NCBI RefSeq assembly: GCF_904846415.1
Contig: NZ_CAJHAR010000001.1
Span: 124,001 to 188,000, forward strand
Length of the DNA stretch: 64,000 nt
Direction: 5' to 3'
Source of the DNA: Psychrobacter piscatorii
GTDB lineage: Bacteria; Pseudomonadota; Gammaproteobacteria; Pseudomonadales; Moraxellaceae
A program made the translations under genes and the position numbers. The notes under the pieces were generated by a model. That model was given only the letters and a program-made list of their open reading frames with translations. It was not told where the DNA came from and made no database searches. This document shows positions 8,708 to 18,893 of this stretch, one piece after another; within the stretch, counting starts at the first letter, position 1, and each line of letters opens with the position of its first letter.

Positions 8708-9340
8708 TTGGCCACGCGTATCGAAAACAAAAAACTATCAAAGAGCAGCAGTGCTTGGATGAAAGAGCACATTGACGATCACTATGTACAAAAAGCTCAA
8801 AAAGATGGCTACCGTGCTCGTGCCGCTTATAAATTATTAGAGATTAATGAAAAAACTAACCTGATTAAAAAAGGCATGACGGTTGTAGACTTGGGTAGTG
8901 CGCCTGGCAGTTGGTCTCAAGTAGCGGGACAGTTGGTTGGTGACGACGGTATCTTGATTGCTTCTGATATTCTGGCGATGGATACCTTGCCTGATGTTAC
9001 CTTTATTCAGGGTGATTTTCGTGAAGCTGAAGTTTTTGACGCGATTATGGCAGAAGTAGGCGATAGGCAAGTCGACGTGGTATTGTCTGATATGGCACCC
9101 AATACGGCGGGAAATAGCGCTATTGATCAGCCGCGTATGATGTACTTATGCGAGCTGGCAGTGGACTTTGCTTTATCAACCTTACCAAAAGGTGGCGCAC
9201 TTATTATGAAAGTGTTTCAAGGTGAAGGCACACAAGAATTACGCAAGCAGATGCAGCAGGATTTTAGTAAGATTCGTAGTATAAAACCAGGTGCGTCACG
9301 TCCGCGCTCAAAAGAGATGTTTTGGGTAGCGATTAAATAG
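8708..9340 (+). CDS. rlmE: 23S rRNA (uridine2552-2'-O)-methyltransferase RlmE
   Basis: RlmE (FtsJ/RrmJ) methylates U2552 in the 23S A-loop at a late stage of 50S assembly. The start is TTG 8708, supported by AGGAG upstream at about 8695 and by the family-like N-terminus. Visible are the SAM motif VVDLGSAPGSWSQ, the K-D-K-E type catalytic residues, including D in LSDMAPN and K in MKVFQGEG, and the terminal SRPRSKEMFWVA block. At 210 aa it is of normal size. It lies upstream of ftsH as in E. coli, but here 400 bp separate them. Confidence 0.95.
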   Translation: MATRIENKKLSKSSSAWMKEHIDDHYVQKAQKDGYRARAAYKLLEINEKTNLIKKGMTVVDLGSAPGSWSQVAGQLVGDDGILIASDILAMDTLPDVTFIQGDFREAEVFDAIMAEVGDRQVDVVLSDMAPNTAGNSAIDQPRMMYLCELAVDFALSTLPKGGALIMKVFQGEGTQELRKQMQQDFSKIRSIKPGASRPRSKEMFWVAIK

Positions 9341-9740
9341 TTTTAACATCAATGAGTTGCTGCTATTGTAAGCGAGATAATGAATCACCATAAACTATTA
9401 TTATCATAGTGTGAAAATCGCTACAATCGTTAACTGAATAATCGTGAAAGCTGCTTGAATTATACGGGTTAGCACCACATATCATGGTATATTACCTTTG
9501 TTTTTAGCATACGTTTTAGGCAAAGTCGTCTGATAATAAGCGTTTTATCAGCTCAATGATGATAAGTTTGCACTTATATTGTATTTATTACTTGTAAAAA
9601 CAGCCTTTATGCTATTTATAGATCATACAAGTCTAAGTGAAGTTTTTTTGATATTAGGAAGTTTATCAAAAATGAGCAATACGTTTATAGACGTCACGTG
9701 TTTAGTAAACACACCAATAAGTAAGGGATGGGAATAACTA
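9341..9740. other. rlmE-ftsH intergenic region
   Basis: A 400-bp AT-rich gap without a credible ORF or clear terminator. It probably contains the ftsH promoter. TTGCAC at 9568-9573 is a possible -35, but no good -10 is found at the right distance. Confidence 0.4.
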
Positions 9741-11636
9741 GTGAGCGACATGGTAAAAAATACCTTATTGTGGCTGGTGGTAATCGGCGTTTTGGTGCTG
9801 GTGTTTAGCGGCTTTGATCAATCATCTGAGCCAGATAACCTTAACTACTCTGAGTTTGTGACCGCTGTGTCAGAAAACCAAGTAGCCAGCGTCGAAATCG
9901 ACGGCGAACAGATCACCGGCGAAAAGAAAAATGGCTCATCTTTTGAGACCATTAGACCAGCTGTGTCAGATGACCAGTTGATGCCAATGCTACGTGAGAA
10001 CCAAGTCGAAGTCCAAGGGACCGCACCAAAGCGCCAAAGCGTATTGATGCAACTACTGATAGCCAGTTTCCCAATTTTACTGATTATTGGTCTGTTTTTA
10101 TTCTTTATGCGTAATATGCAGGGCGGCGCAGGCGGTAAAGGCGGCGGCCCAATGAGCTTTGGTAAGTCAAAAGCGAAGATGCTGACGGAAGACCAAATCA
10201 AGGTGAACTTCGAAGATGTGGCAGGTTGTGAAGAAGCCAAAGAAGAAGTCGTTGAAGTGGTCGAGTTCTTACGTGATCCAGATAAATTTACCAAACTTGG
10301 TGCAACGATTCCTCGTGGTATCTTGATGGTAGGTCCACCGGGTACGGGTAAGACATTGCTAGCAAGAGCCATTGCTGGTGAAGCTAAAGTACCGTTCTTC
10401 TCAATTTCAGGTTCTGACTTTGTTGAGATGTTTGTTGGTGTTGGTGCATCACGTGTACGCGACATGTTTGAACAAGCAAAGAAAAGCGCCCCTTGTATTA
10501 TCTTTATTGATGAGATTGATGCAGTCGGTCGTCATCGTGGCTCTGGTATGGGCGGCGGTAACGACGAGCGCGAGCAGACATTGAACCAATTATTGGTTGA
10601 AATGGATGGTTTTGAAGGCAATGAAGGTGTTATCGTTATTGCCGCAACCAACCGTGCTGACGTGCTTGATAAAGCGCTACTGCGTCCAGGTCGTTTTGAC
10701 CGTCAGGTTCAAGTGGGCTTGCCAGATATCAAAGGTCGTGAGCAAATCTTGAAAGTACATTTGAGAAAGTTGCCAAACACCATCAGTGTCGATGCAGGTT
10801 CTCTTGCTCGTGGTACGCCAGGATTCAGTGGTGCACAGCTTGCCAACCTTGTAAATGAAGCAGCCTTGTTTGCCGCGCGTCGTAACAAGACCAGTGTCGA
10901 CATGAATGACTTTGAAGATGCAAAAGATAAGTTATACATGGGTCCTGAGCGTAAATCAATGGTGATACGCGAAGAAGAGCGCCGTGCGACTGCGTATCAT
11001 GAAGCGGGTCATGCGTTAGTAGCTGAGCTACTGCCAGGTACCGATCCTGTGCATAAGGTCACTATTATGCCTCGTGGTTTTGCCCTTGGTGTGACATGGC
11101 AGCTGCCTGAGCATGATCAAACCAGCATGTATAAATCTAAGATGTTAAGCGACATTGCGATTTTGTTTGGTGGCCGTATCGCTGAAGAGGTCTTTATCAA
11201 TCAGATGTCAACGGGTGCCTCAAACGACTTTGAACGTGCAACCAAAATGGCACGCGCAATGGTCACAAAGTACGGTATGTCTGATGCACTAGGTATCATG
11301 GTGTATGAAGATGATGACAGCTCGCAAGGATACTTTGGCGGCGGTGGCCGTACGATTTCAGAAGCCACGCAGCAAAAGGTCGATGAAGAAGTGCGCCGTA
11401 TGCTAGAAGAGCAGTACGATATCGCTCGCGAATTGATTGAAGCCAATCAAGATAAAATGCATGCAATGGTAGAAGCGCTCATGAATTGGGAAACCATTGA
11501 CCGTGACCAACTGCAAGATATTCTAGCAGGTGAAGAACCGCGTCCACCAAGAGTCTATCAGCATAACGAAGTTAACTTGTCAAAAAATGACATTAAAACG
11601 ACTACTTCTACACCGCCACCATTACCAGCGATGTAG
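9741..11636 (+). CDS. ftsH: ATP-dependent zinc metalloprotease FtsH
   Basis: FtsH is the membrane-anchored AAA+ protease that degrades LpxC, misassembled membrane proteins and heat-shock sigma factor. The 631-residue protein has membrane segments at about 8-25 and 103-123, the Walker A GPPGTGKT at 198-205, Walker B with DEID at 257-260, the second region of homology near RPGRFDRQ, and the zinc site HEAGH at 420-424. The start may be GTG 9741 or ATG 9750; GGGA lies upstream of both. LpxC, a classic FtsH substrate in E. coli, is encoded 4.5 kb away. Confidence 0.98.
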   Translation: MSDMVKNTLLWLVVIGVLVLVFSGFDQSSEPDNLNYSEFVTAVSENQVASVEIDGEQITGEKKNGSSFETIRPAVSDDQLMPMLRENQVEVQGTAPKRQSVLMQLLIASFPILLIIGLFLFFMRNMQGGAGGKGGGPMSFGKSKAKMLTEDQIKVNFEDVAGCEEAKEEVVEVVEFLRDPDKFTKLGATIPRGILMVGPPGTGKTLLARAIAGEAKVPFFSISGSDFVEMFVGVGASRVRDMFEQAKKSAPCIIFIDEIDAVGRHRGSGMGGGNDEREQTLNQLLVEMDGFEGNEGVIVIAATNRADVLDKALLRPGRFDRQVQVGLPDIKGREQILKVHLRKLPNTISVDAGSLARGTPGFSGAQLANLVNEAALFAARRNKTSVDMNDFEDAKDKLYMGPERKSMVIREEERRATAYHEAGHALVAELLPGTDPVHKVTIMPRGFALGVTWQLPEHDQTSMYKSKMLSDIAILFGGRIAEEVFINQMSTGASNDFERATKMARAMVTKYGMSDALGIMVYEDDDSSQGYFGGGGRTISEATQQKVDEEVRRMLEEQYDIARELIEANQDKMHAMVEALMNWETIDRDQLQDILAGEEPRPPRVYQHNEVNLSKNDIKTTTSTPPPLPAM

Positions 11637-11660
11637 TACATATCTGATTTGTATTTGATA

Positions 11661-11690
11661 AAAAGCCCTTTATGAGAAAGGGCTTTTTTA
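11661..11690 (+). terminator. terminator after ftsH
   Basis: AAAAGCCCTTT (11661-11671) pairs with AAAGGGCTTTT (11677-11687) around a five-base loop, followed by further T. Confidence 0.9.
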
Positions 11691-11800
11691 TTGCTTTCAT
11701 TTTATAAAGGCCTTAGGACGTCATAAGATTTACTGGTATCATAAGCACAGATAACGAACCTTCGAGTTATTTTATACAATTTATTTATGATGGATCGGTC

Positions 11801-12724
11801 ATGTCATTATTTCAGCCTCTACCCAACTACAAAATATCGAGCCGTAATAAAACCTTGAATTTGTTTGAGCCGCATATTATGGGCATCTTGAATGTAACGC
11901 CAGATTCATTCTCAGATGGTGGGCAGTTCAATGCGGTAGAGGGTGCCGTTGCTCATTGTCAGCAGATGGTGGATAACGGCGCTACTATTATTGATATTGG
12001 CGGCGAATCTACTCGCCCCAATGCAGATGTGGTAGCGACTACTGAGGAGCTACAACGGGTTGTGCCAGTGGTACAAGCTATACGCCAGCATTGTGGAGAT
12101 GATATTTGGTTATCTATTGATACCAGCAGTCCAGAGGTCATGCAGGCAGCGTTTGATGCCGGTGCTGATATTTGGAATGATGTCAGAGCACTAAAACGTA
12201 CTGGCGCTGCAGAACTGGCCGCTAGCCTCGATATTCCTGTCATGCTGATGCATATGCGCGGTGAGCCAACGACAATGAACGACTTTGCACAGTATGACAA
12301 TGTGATTGATGAAGTGAGCACGGAACTGACCGCACGTATCGAAGAGGTAACGCGCCTTGGTGTTAAGCAGGAAAATATTATTATTGATCCAGGCTTTGGG
12401 TTTGCCAAAAACTATGAGCATCATTGTGCTTTATTAAGTCAGTTAAACAGCCTACAGGCATTGGGTTTGCCAATGATGTTTGGTATTTCACGTAAACGCT
12501 TTTTGGCAGAAGTATTGACCAATAGCGGTGTTAAAGCAGTGCAGACCACTCAAGCGATAGAACGAGACGCAGTAGGGACTGCTGCTGGGATATTTGCGCT
12601 ACAACAAGGTGCCAGCATCATTCGTACGCATAATATAGGGATGATGCAGCAAGCAGTGGCACTATGGAGTCAATTATCAGCGTATCATCATGAGCATTGT
12701 ATTATTAATACAAATACTCGATAA
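11801..12724 (+). CDS. folP: dihydropteroate synthase FolP
   Basis: FolP condenses p-aminobenzoate with dihydropterin pyrophosphate in folate synthesis and is the sulfonamide target. The 307-residue TIM barrel shows the first signature MGILNVTPDSFSDGG (about residues 27-41), the second IDIGGESTRP (about 65-74), a DPGFGFAK block, and the C-terminal RTHN motif. ftsH-folP is a common order in gammaproteobacteria. A terminator separates the two genes, so folP has its own promoter. Confidence 0.96.
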   Translation: MSLFQPLPNYKISSRNKTLNLFEPHIMGILNVTPDSFSDGGQFNAVEGAVAHCQQMVDNGATIIDIGGESTRPNADVVATTEELQRVVPVVQAIRQHCGDDIWLSIDTSSPEVMQAAFDAGADIWNDVRALKRTGAAELAASLDIPVMLMHMRGEPTTMNDFAQYDNVIDEVSTELTARIEEVTRLGVKQENIIIDPGFGFAKNYEHHCALLSQLNSLQALGLPMMFGISRKRFLAEVLTNSGVKAVQTTQAIERDAVGTAAGIFALQQGASIIRTHNIGMMQQAVALWSQLSAYHHEHCIINTNTR

Positions 12725-12818
12725 AGCTGCACTATGATAAATACAATATCTACAATCCAGTTTTCCACTATGGTTGAATACCACATCAAAAACTATTGAA
12801 ATGAAAGAGAGTATCTCT

Positions 12819-13100
12819 ATGACCAGTATCACTCAGCCAGAACCGACCAATGAGCAGCGCCGTATTATCTATCAGGCTCGTCGCGGCTTAAAAGAGTTAG
12901 ATTTTTATATCGATCCTTATGTCAAAGAGCTATATCTGACAGCAGATTCTGCTGAGCAAGAGACCTTTGCCCAAATGCTCACCCATGAGGACCCTGATCT
13001 ATTGGATTACTTTACCAATCAGAATCGTCCAGAAGAAGATGACATATGGGCGCTAGTCAATAAGATCAAAACATGGCGTCATACCAAAGACTTGGTGTAG
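12819..13100 (+). CDS. sdhE: FAD assembly factor SdhE
   Basis: SdhE (YgfY/CptB) assists covalent flavinylation of succinate dehydrogenase. The 93-residue product carries the hallmark RRGLKELD (E. coli RRGMRELD), in which the RG pair is required for flavinylation, followed by the DPDLLDYF block. Start at ATG 12819 is chosen because GAGAG lies eight bases upstream and the frame from TTG 12774 adds 15 unrelated residues. It precedes a YgfX-like membrane gene, as in E. coli. Confidence 0.9.
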   Translation: MTSITQPEPTNEQRRIIYQARRGLKELDFYIDPYVKELYLTADSAEQETFAQMLTHEDPDLLDYFTNQNRPEEDDIWALVNKIKTWRHTKDLV

Positions 13101-13128
13101 ATGCTGTGCAATTGATTAGCATATATAA

Positions 13129-13578
13129 ATGACATTAGTAACGTCTCTACGCATTGATACAGCTATCCAGCCTACCAGTTACTTACGTTGGCTGCTGTAT
13201 GTTAGCTTGGCCGCCATCATGATTGTGTTGGCATGGCTGGCATCTTTAGCATTTTGGCAGTACCTACTCATCTTTATAGTATCAGCAGCGGTTGCAAGTT
13301 ATCTAGCCATATCTCGACCAACCATACTGCATCTTAGCCAACCACCCCTTGGTCAGCGTATGGATAAACAATGGCAGTTGTTGATGCGAACAGGCCGCGG
13401 CGATGAGCTATGGCAAGCGCATTTAATCTCTGTCAACCGCTATCAATGGGCAATGGTTTTTGAGTTCAGTATTGTTGAGCCTTCTCAGCGATCTTTATCA
13501 ATGACTATATTTCGCGATCAAGTAAGCCTTGAGCAGTGGCGAGAGCTCAGTATTTTAGCCAATATCAATAAAGGTTAA
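13129..13578 (+). CDS. YgfX-like inner-membrane protein
   Basis: The 149-residue protein has two close membrane segments at about residues 20-37 and 42-60, then a soluble C-terminal half with WQLLMRT and LSMTIFRDQVSLEQWREL. The layout and the position 28 bases after sdhE match YgfX (CptA), which accompanies SdhE in many proteobacteria and has been described as a toxin acting on cell shape in E. coli. Sequence identity appears low, so the call leans on context. No strong ribosome site is seen, which would fit coupling to sdhE. Confidence 0.6.
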   Translation: MTLVTSLRIDTAIQPTSYLRWLLYVSLAAIMIVLAWLASLAFWQYLLIFIVSAAVASYLAISRPTILHLSQPPLGQRMDKQWQLLMRTGRGDELWQAHLISVNRYQWAMVFEFSIVEPSQRSLSMTIFRDQVSLEQWRELSILANINKG

Positions 13579-13824
13579 ATTTACTAATTAGCATTCATAC
13601 CTTTATTCAGTTTTTCCCTCTTTTTTATGAGCTTACGATTACCTACATGCCATAACAAAACAACTATCTCGATGCTCAAAGAGTTTTGTTATATTAAAAG
13701 TTAATAATAAAGCACATAAACCGACTGTCTCATTTCTCAAATTTATACAAGCGAAAAGCAAGTATTCATAGGATTAGGCAGTAGGTTTTTATGATAAATA
13801 ACATGACAAAAAGAGGAATAGAGT

Positions 13825-14538
13825 ATGAGCTTATTAGGAAATTTGGTTAGCCAAGTTGCACGTAGCGCGATGAATCCAGACGATGCTCAGCGCAATCCAG
13901 TCAACCAACGCACCGACCCACGTCGTACTGGTGGCTTGGGCGATATATTAGGCAGCGTATTGGGCAGCGGTAGTCAAGCAGGTGGCTACAATCCGCAGCA
14001 ATACGATCGTAAGCCTGATAATGGTTTTGGGCTAGACGATATCATTGGTGGTTTGGCTGGTGGCAATCAGCGTGGTAATGTAAGCTCAGGCGCTGGTGGA
14101 CTGGGAGATATCTTAGGTAGCGTATTAGGCGGTCAGCGTAACAGTAGTGGCTTTGGCGGCAAAGGGATGCTTATCGCTGTCCTCATGCCAATGGTACTGA
14201 GCTGGATCAAGCGTAATGGTGGTATAGGCGGTGCATTATCAAAAATTACTGGCATGGGTCATGCTGAACAAGCACGTTCTTGGATGAGCACGGATGAGGC
14301 CAATGACAACTTGGACCCGAATGAAATTAACCAGTTATTTGACGAAGACGAAATCCAGCAAGTAGCAGCGCGTACGGGTGCAAACGAAACAGAAGTACGT
14401 CAAGGTTTGGCTGAATTACTGCCTGAGGTGATGAACCAGCTAACGCCTAACGGCAATCTAGATAATGAAGCGGAAGCCAACGAAGAGATTGATCAAATTA
14501 TCAGCCAGCTGTCTAATCGTCTCGGTACTTTAAAGTAA
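13825..14538 (+). CDS. YidB-like DUF937 protein with internal repeats
   Basis: The 237-residue protein begins MSLLGNLVSQVA and ends in a helical DUF937 domain (about 145-235) like E. coli YidB. The N-terminal half is Gly/Asn/Gln-rich and contains GGLGDILGSVLG at residues 36-47 and again at 91-102, plus a looser copy FGLDDIIGGLAGG at about 68-80. A hydrophobic stretch (114-128) could be buried or membrane-associated. The role of DUF937 proteins is not established. The ribosome site AGAGGA precedes the ATG. Confidence 0.7.
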   Translation: MSLLGNLVSQVARSAMNPDDAQRNPVNQRTDPRRTGGLGDILGSVLGSGSQAGGYNPQQYDRKPDNGFGLDDIIGGLAGGNQRGNVSSGAGGLGDILGSVLGGQRNSSGFGGKGMLIAVLMPMVLSWIKRNGGIGGALSKITGMGHAEQARSWMSTDEANDNLDPNEINQLFDEDEIQQVAARTGANETEVRQGLAELLPEVMNQLTPNGNLDNEAEANEEIDQIISQLSNRLGTLK

Positions 14539-14573
14539 CGAATTGAGTTAAAAAAGCTTAGAGTCATAAATTT

Positions 14574-14602
14574 AGAGTGCGTTTGACGACGTGCTCTTTT
14601 TT
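14574..14602 (+). terminator. terminator after the yidB-like gene
   Basis: Arms 14574-14582 and 14589-14597 form nine pairs (two G-U) round a six-base loop, followed by a T-run to about 14602. Confidence 0.75.
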
Positions 14603-14628
14603 ATATCTATAAAAATAATATTAAAGTT

Positions 14629-15714
14629 TTAAAATCGCTCATCTAACGTCTCTACTGTGTAGTTGAGCGCTGCAAAGCAGATATCTGTATTGAACCCTCG
14701 GTACTGCAAAAATCGCAGTTGTTTGGCTTTGTCTTTTTGCTCAGTAGGTATGTCATCACCGTATTTTTTGGTACGGGCTACCACAGCGAGTTTTAGCCAA
14801 TCTACCCCATCGACCAAATTATCTGCACTGTCATCGACAAATTCGCTAAATTCTTCAGAGTCGCTATTTGCCATATCAATTAATTCATCGATATTGCCTG
14901 GCATAGCGATTTTTTTACGATAGAACTCTTGCTTGATTCGTCCGCGTCCACGACCTTTACGAATATTCTCACGTATGAGCATTAGGGTAGTACGGTAATC
15001 GCTCTGATAGCCTTTTTCCTCGAACTCATCGAGTAGGGCATCGATTTTTTCTGGGTCTTGTTCTTTGTCGATCAGTTTTTGTTTGAGCTCAGCCTTGCCA
15101 TATTCACGGCGTGACAAGTAATAGAATGCGAGCCAACGTAGTCTGCTTTCAGCTTTAATGGCATCAATTTCTGCTTGTTTTTGTTCAGGGGTACGTAAGT
15201 AAGCTTTGAGAACGGCTGGTATATTATCGTCTTGGCTGTCTATGTCGCTATCATTAGCGGTAGACAATTCGGACTCATGATCCAAGCTTTCTAAAGATGG
15301 TTCAATACTGTTATCTATAGCTGAACTATCCTCTGTCTCATCACGATGAACGTTGAGTTTGACTTCTGCCAGCATCTCTTTGATAGTTTGTGCTTCAGGT
15401 GGCTGATAAGCAGGTGTATCGCTTGGCTCAGCGGTGAAGTTAGCAGCTGGATGAAAGCGCTTTTTACGTTTTTTGGATTTGGAGGTCTTTTTTATCTTAG
15501 AAGAAGATTCTTCAAAATACGCTGTATCAACAGTAGGCTCACTAGTGCTTGAATGATCTTGAGCTGGGTATTTGGAAGGTCTGCTAGATTTACCTGATTT
15601 TTTAGATGTGTTTTGATAGGAGTGTTTAGTAGGTTTTTTTCGTTTGCTATCAACAGAACTAGCTGAGTCGGTTTCCGACTCAGCTAAGATTTCAGCCAAT
15701 GTTTTAATTTTCAT
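14629..15714 (-). CDS. recX: RecX with long N-terminal extension
   Basis: RecX binds and restrains RecA filaments. The C-terminal half (about residues 180-361) has the RecX three-helix repeats: WLAFYYLSRREYGKAELKQKL, then LLDEFEEKGYQSD, then the RGRGRGRIKQEF basic block. The first 175 residues are an added Lys/Ser/Glu-rich, low-complexity region, probably disordered; E. coli RecX has only 166 residues in all. It lies 52 bases downstream of recA on the same strand, as is usual, and is probably co-transcribed by readthrough. Confidence 0.88.
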   Translation of the reverse strand: MKIKTLAEILAESETDSASSVDSKRKKPTKHSYQNTSKKSGKSSRPSKYPAQDHSSTSEPTVDTAYFEESSSKIKKTSKSKKRKKRFHPAANFTAEPSDTPAYQPPEAQTIKEMLAEVKLNVHRDETEDSSAIDNSIEPSLESLDHESELSTANDSDIDSQDDNIPAVLKAYLRTPEQKQAEIDAIKAESRLRWLAFYYLSRREYGKAELKQKLIDKEQDPEKIDALLDEFEEKGYQSDYRTTLMLIRENIRKGRGRGRIKQEFYRKKIAMPGNIDELIDMANSDSEEFSEFVDDSADNLVDGVDWLKLAVVARTKKYGDDIPTEQKDKAKQLRFLQYRGFNTDICFAALNYTVETLDERF

Positions 15715-15766
15715 AATAAGTCATGATTATTTATAGCGGTCACTGATAATGGTTACTAGCAAACCA

Positions 15767-16819
15767 TTATTGTACAGATTCAGGTGCCAGTTCTACATCG
15801 TCAGTTTCAGGCGCTTTGCTATCTTTTTTCGTACCAAGTTTTTCGTCACGAATTTTATCTTCGATTTCTTTGGCAATAGCAGGATTTTCTTTTAAGAACA
15901 GGACAGAGTTGGCTTTACCTTGACCGATTTTTTCATCGCCATAGCTGTACCATGAACCTGCCTTACCAACCGCGCCAATCTCGACGCCCAAGTCAATCAC
16001 TTCGGCCAAATGGTTGGTACCTTCGCCATAAGTAATCTCAAACTCAGCTTGACGGAAAGGTGGTGCCATTTTGTTTTTGATGACTTTGACACGGGTTTGG
16101 TTACCGATGATTTCATCACCATTTTTGACCGCACCAATACGGCGGATATCCATACGTACAGAGGCGTAAAATTTAAGGGCATTACCCCCAGTTGTAGTCT
16201 CTGGGCTACCAAACATAACACCAATCTTCATACGGATTTGGTTAATAAACACAACCATACAGTTAGAGCGTTTGGCATTACCCGTGATTTTACGTAGCGC
16301 TTGGCTCATCAGACGCGCTTGCAGACCCATGTGTGAGTCGCCCATCTCGCCTTCAATTTCTGCACGCGGAGTCAGGGCAGCAACCGAGTCAATAACGATC
16401 ATATCGATCGCGCCTGAACGCACGAGCATGTCAGTAATCTCAAGTGCTTGCTCACCGTTATCAGGTTGCGATAGTAGTAAGTCATCGGTATTGACGCCTA
16501 GCTTGCGTGCATAGACAGGGTCAAGCGCATGTTCAGCATCGATAAACGCACAGGTACCGCCTTGTTTTTGACACTCCGCGATAGCTTGTAAGGTCATCGT
16601 GGTTTTACCTGAACTTTCAGGACCGTAAATCTCAACGATACGACCTTTTGGCAATCCACCAATACCAAGCGCGATATCTAGACCAAGAGAGCCTGTTGAG
16701 ACCACGTCAGCGTCAAGAATGGCTGAGTCATCACCCAGATGCATAATGGTGTTTTTACCAAATTGCTTTTCAATCTGACCTAATGCCGCTTTGAGGGCTT
16801 TGGCTTTATTGTCGTCCAT
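15767..16819 (-). CDS. recA: recombinase RecA
   Basis: RecA forms filaments on single-stranded DNA for strand exchange and the DNA damage response. At 350 residues it is full length. Walker A is GPESSGKT, the MAW motif and L1 ([22 protein letters not shown], split across the loop), L2 ([16 protein letters not shown]) are all intact, and an acidic C-terminus is present. AAGGA lies seven bases before the ATG. I could not find a LexA-type palindrome in the 100 bases upstream; Moraxellaceae are known to lack a standard LexA in at least Acinetobacter. Confidence 0.99.
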   Translation of the reverse strand: MDDNKAKALKAALGQIEKQFGKNTIMHLGDDSAILDADVVSTGSLGLDIALGIGGLPKGRIVEIYGPESSGKTTMTLQAIAECQKQGGTCAFIDAEHALDPVYARKLGVNTDDLLLSQPDNGEQALEITDMLVRSGAIDMIVIDSVAALTPRAEIEGEMGDSHMGLQARLMSQALRKITGNAKRSNCMVVFINQIRMKIGVMFGSPETTTGGNALKFYASVRMDIRRIGAVKNGDEIIGNQTRVKVIKNKMAPPFRQAEFEITYGEGTNHLAEVIDLGVEIGAVGKAGSWYSYGDEKIGQGKANSVLFLKENPAIAKEIEDKIRDEKLGTKKDSKAPETDDVELAPESVQ

Positions 16820-17793
16820 ATTGGATTCCTTATTTTTGATAATTGATTTGGTGCTATAGATAAAATATTTATGCGACTAAGAGTGATAACTGGTGCGTAC
16901 TGAGCGTTGCTAATAAGGTAAGTAACGTAGCTATTAGCGCTCTGACAACGGGCTTAAATAAACAGGTTGTCATATGACTGCTATCAGTAGTAATATCGAG
17001 ATATCGCTCTACTATACAGTAAAATTAAATAACGAGAGAAGTAAAAATAAGTTCATAATCAATCACAGTTACAATAGCTTTTGAGTCGGATATTAACGAC
17101 TAATAGCTATCTGAGTCTCTGTAGTGCTATTGATTCGATAGAGTAATTATAACAAAATCCAAGCGCTATATTGAGTCTTGGACGATGCTAAACGACACTG
17201 AATGTCGTACGATATAAGAGTGAGGATTCACGAAGATAGCCATTTGTTCAAATGTGTTTTTGAACCTGATAACAGCTATGTTTGTCAATAGACTTATGAG
17301 TTGTCCACAACAAATAATTTTTTTATTTTTATTGGTTGTGAAACATTATAAACGGCTAAATTCTTTTTAAAAATATTTAAAATAATTTTTATGGCTTTAT
17401 ATTTAATATAAGTTATTGATTTTAAATGATTTTTAAATTGTACAAAAAATGAACGATTTTACCTTATCCTTTAAGTTTCCTAGGTATATAGTTGTCAAGT
17501 GGCGACTTATACACAGGGTTATCCACAGCTTATGGGGAGAACTCTCGAAGCCCTTATGGTATCTATGCTTGCGTCTATAGGTCATATATTGCAAGCTTCC
17601 AATATTGTACGTCAAAGATGATTTTTCATCGATAAATGAGGCTCTGGGCGCTATGTTTCACATAATTACAATTTATGATTCTTCCATGTATTACCATACT
17701 ATAGGGCTTTGAAGTCAAGAGTATGACGAGATAAAAGCAACCAACGACCCGCTAAGCACATTTATAGCTATGATAGCAAGCTTATAAACGGGC
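16820..17793. other. ~1-kb AT-rich gene-free region behind recA
   Basis: No credible ORF is present over almost 1 kb, the longest gap in the window. The segment 17310-17460 is extremely AT-rich. DnaA-box sequences lie at 17301-17309 (TTGTCCACA, one mismatch), 17507-17515 (TTATACACA) and 17519-17527 (TTATCCACA). The right end holds the trmB terminator and the left end must hold the recA promoter. Confidence 0.6.
17507..17527 (+). other. tandem DnaA boxes
   Basis: TTATACACA (17507-17515) and TTATCCACA (17519-17527) both match the consensus TTATNCACA and are in the same orientation, three bases apart. They flank the AT-rich tract to their left. This is the arrangement of an origin or a DnaA-titration site; which one is not settled by sequence. 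Confidence 0.6.
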
Positions 17794-17826
17794 ATAAAAA
17801 AGCGGCTAAATAGAATAGCCGCTTTG
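17794..17826 (-). terminator. terminator after trmB
   Basis: AAGCGGCTA (17800-17808) pairs with TAGCCGCTT (17816-17824) over a seven-base loop. Read leftward the stem is followed by a six-T run, 30 bases after the trmB stop. Confidence 0.85.
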
Positions 17827-17856
17827 TCAAAATTATCGATAGCAAGATTGTGTTTG

Positions 17857-18696
17857 TTAGTCTTTGATATAGATCAAATCCCAGACCCCGTGACCACGCT
17901 CAAGACCGCGACGCTCAAACTTGGTCATTGGACGAAAGTCAGGACGGTCGGTGAAGTTGCCTGCGCCTGCTTTATTGGTCAATCCAGCAAAACCATCCAA
18001 TACCTCAACCATCCAAAATGCATAATGCTCCCAGTCAGTGGCTGTATGAAACCAGCCGCCTTGTTTTAGACTGCGCGTAACGATAGCCATACGCTCAGGA
18101 CTGACGAAACGGCGTTTGTAATGACGCTTCTTTTGCCATGGGTCAGGGAAGTATAGCTGAATACGATCAATATGATTTTCTGGTAGTTGCTTCAGCAATT
18201 GAATAGCATCGCCATTGATGATTTTGACATTGCTCAAGTCTTGCGTTCCTGCCATATAAGCGCATTTACCAATGCCTGGCTCGTGCACTTCGACGCCGAC
18301 GAAATTGCGTGTGGGCTCTGCGGCTGCCATCTCGATAAATGAATCACCCAAACCAAAACCAATCTCTAAGGTCAGAGGTGCGTCAGAACCATTCGGGCTA
18401 TCAGCGAACAGCGCTCGCAGGTTATCAATACCTGAAAGGTCGCCATCGCCAAAACTGTTATTGACCAGATACTCAGAAAACTCTGGAGCAGTGAGTGCTA
18501 GCTCGGCGTTTTTGTTCATGTGCGTGCGCCGCTTCATAAACGTATTAACGATGCGAATGTGTTTATCAGAGCTAGGTTCTACCTCTTGGCTAGCGTTTGC
18601 ATCCGTATCGATAGGCGCACTAGTATTATTAGAGGTTTGCTCATCAGTAGTATCATTACTATTGATGGTGTCATTGATATCAGAATGTTGACTCAT
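17857..18696 (-). CDS. trmB: tRNA (guanine46-N7)-methyltransferase TrmB
   Basis: TrmB makes m7G46 in tRNA variable loops. The catalytic domain shows the SAM motif [11 protein letters not shown], the acidic VGVEVHEPG strand, the family signature [17 protein letters not shown] and a C-terminal [17 protein letters not shown]. At 279 residues it has about 45 more than E. coli TrmB at the N-terminus, a Ser/Thr/Asp-rich stretch likely to be disordered. Whether the true start is at 18696 or a later codon is not settled; the basic KRRTHM segment before the core is family-like. Confidence 0.93.
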   Translation of the reverse strand: MSQHSDINDTINSNDTTDEQTSNNTSAPIDTDANASQEVEPSSDKHIRIVNTFMKRRTHMNKNAELALTAPEFSEYLVNNSFGDGDLSGIDNLRALFADSPNGSDAPLTLEIGFGLGDSFIEMAAAEPTRNFVGVEVHEPGIGKCAYMAGTQDLSNVKIINGDAIQLLKQLPENHIDRIQLYFPDPWQKKRHYKRRFVSPERMAIVTRSLKQGGWFHTATDWEHYAFWMVEVLDGFAGLTNKAGAGNFTDRPDFRPMTKFERRGLERGHGVWDLIYIKD

Positions 18697-18893
18697 AGGA
18701 TTTGTAAGGCTTAATTAAGTGAGTGATGTTGGCTCATTATAAGTTAAATCCATACAACTGTGAACGTACAATCCTATTTTAGCGCGTTTGCTGCTCAGTT
18801 CTGTCGTTTCTCTATCCTAGATATGGGTTTTAGCGTTATCATAGTGTCATCGTTAAGAGATATTTTTTCTAAGAGTCAGTAGAGCGTATTGCC

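Noticed and set aside
9845-10465. 206-codon open frame antisense to ftsH
   Set aside because: Composition is that of a reverse-strand shadow of the AAA+ domain; FtsH motifs are intact on the plus strand.
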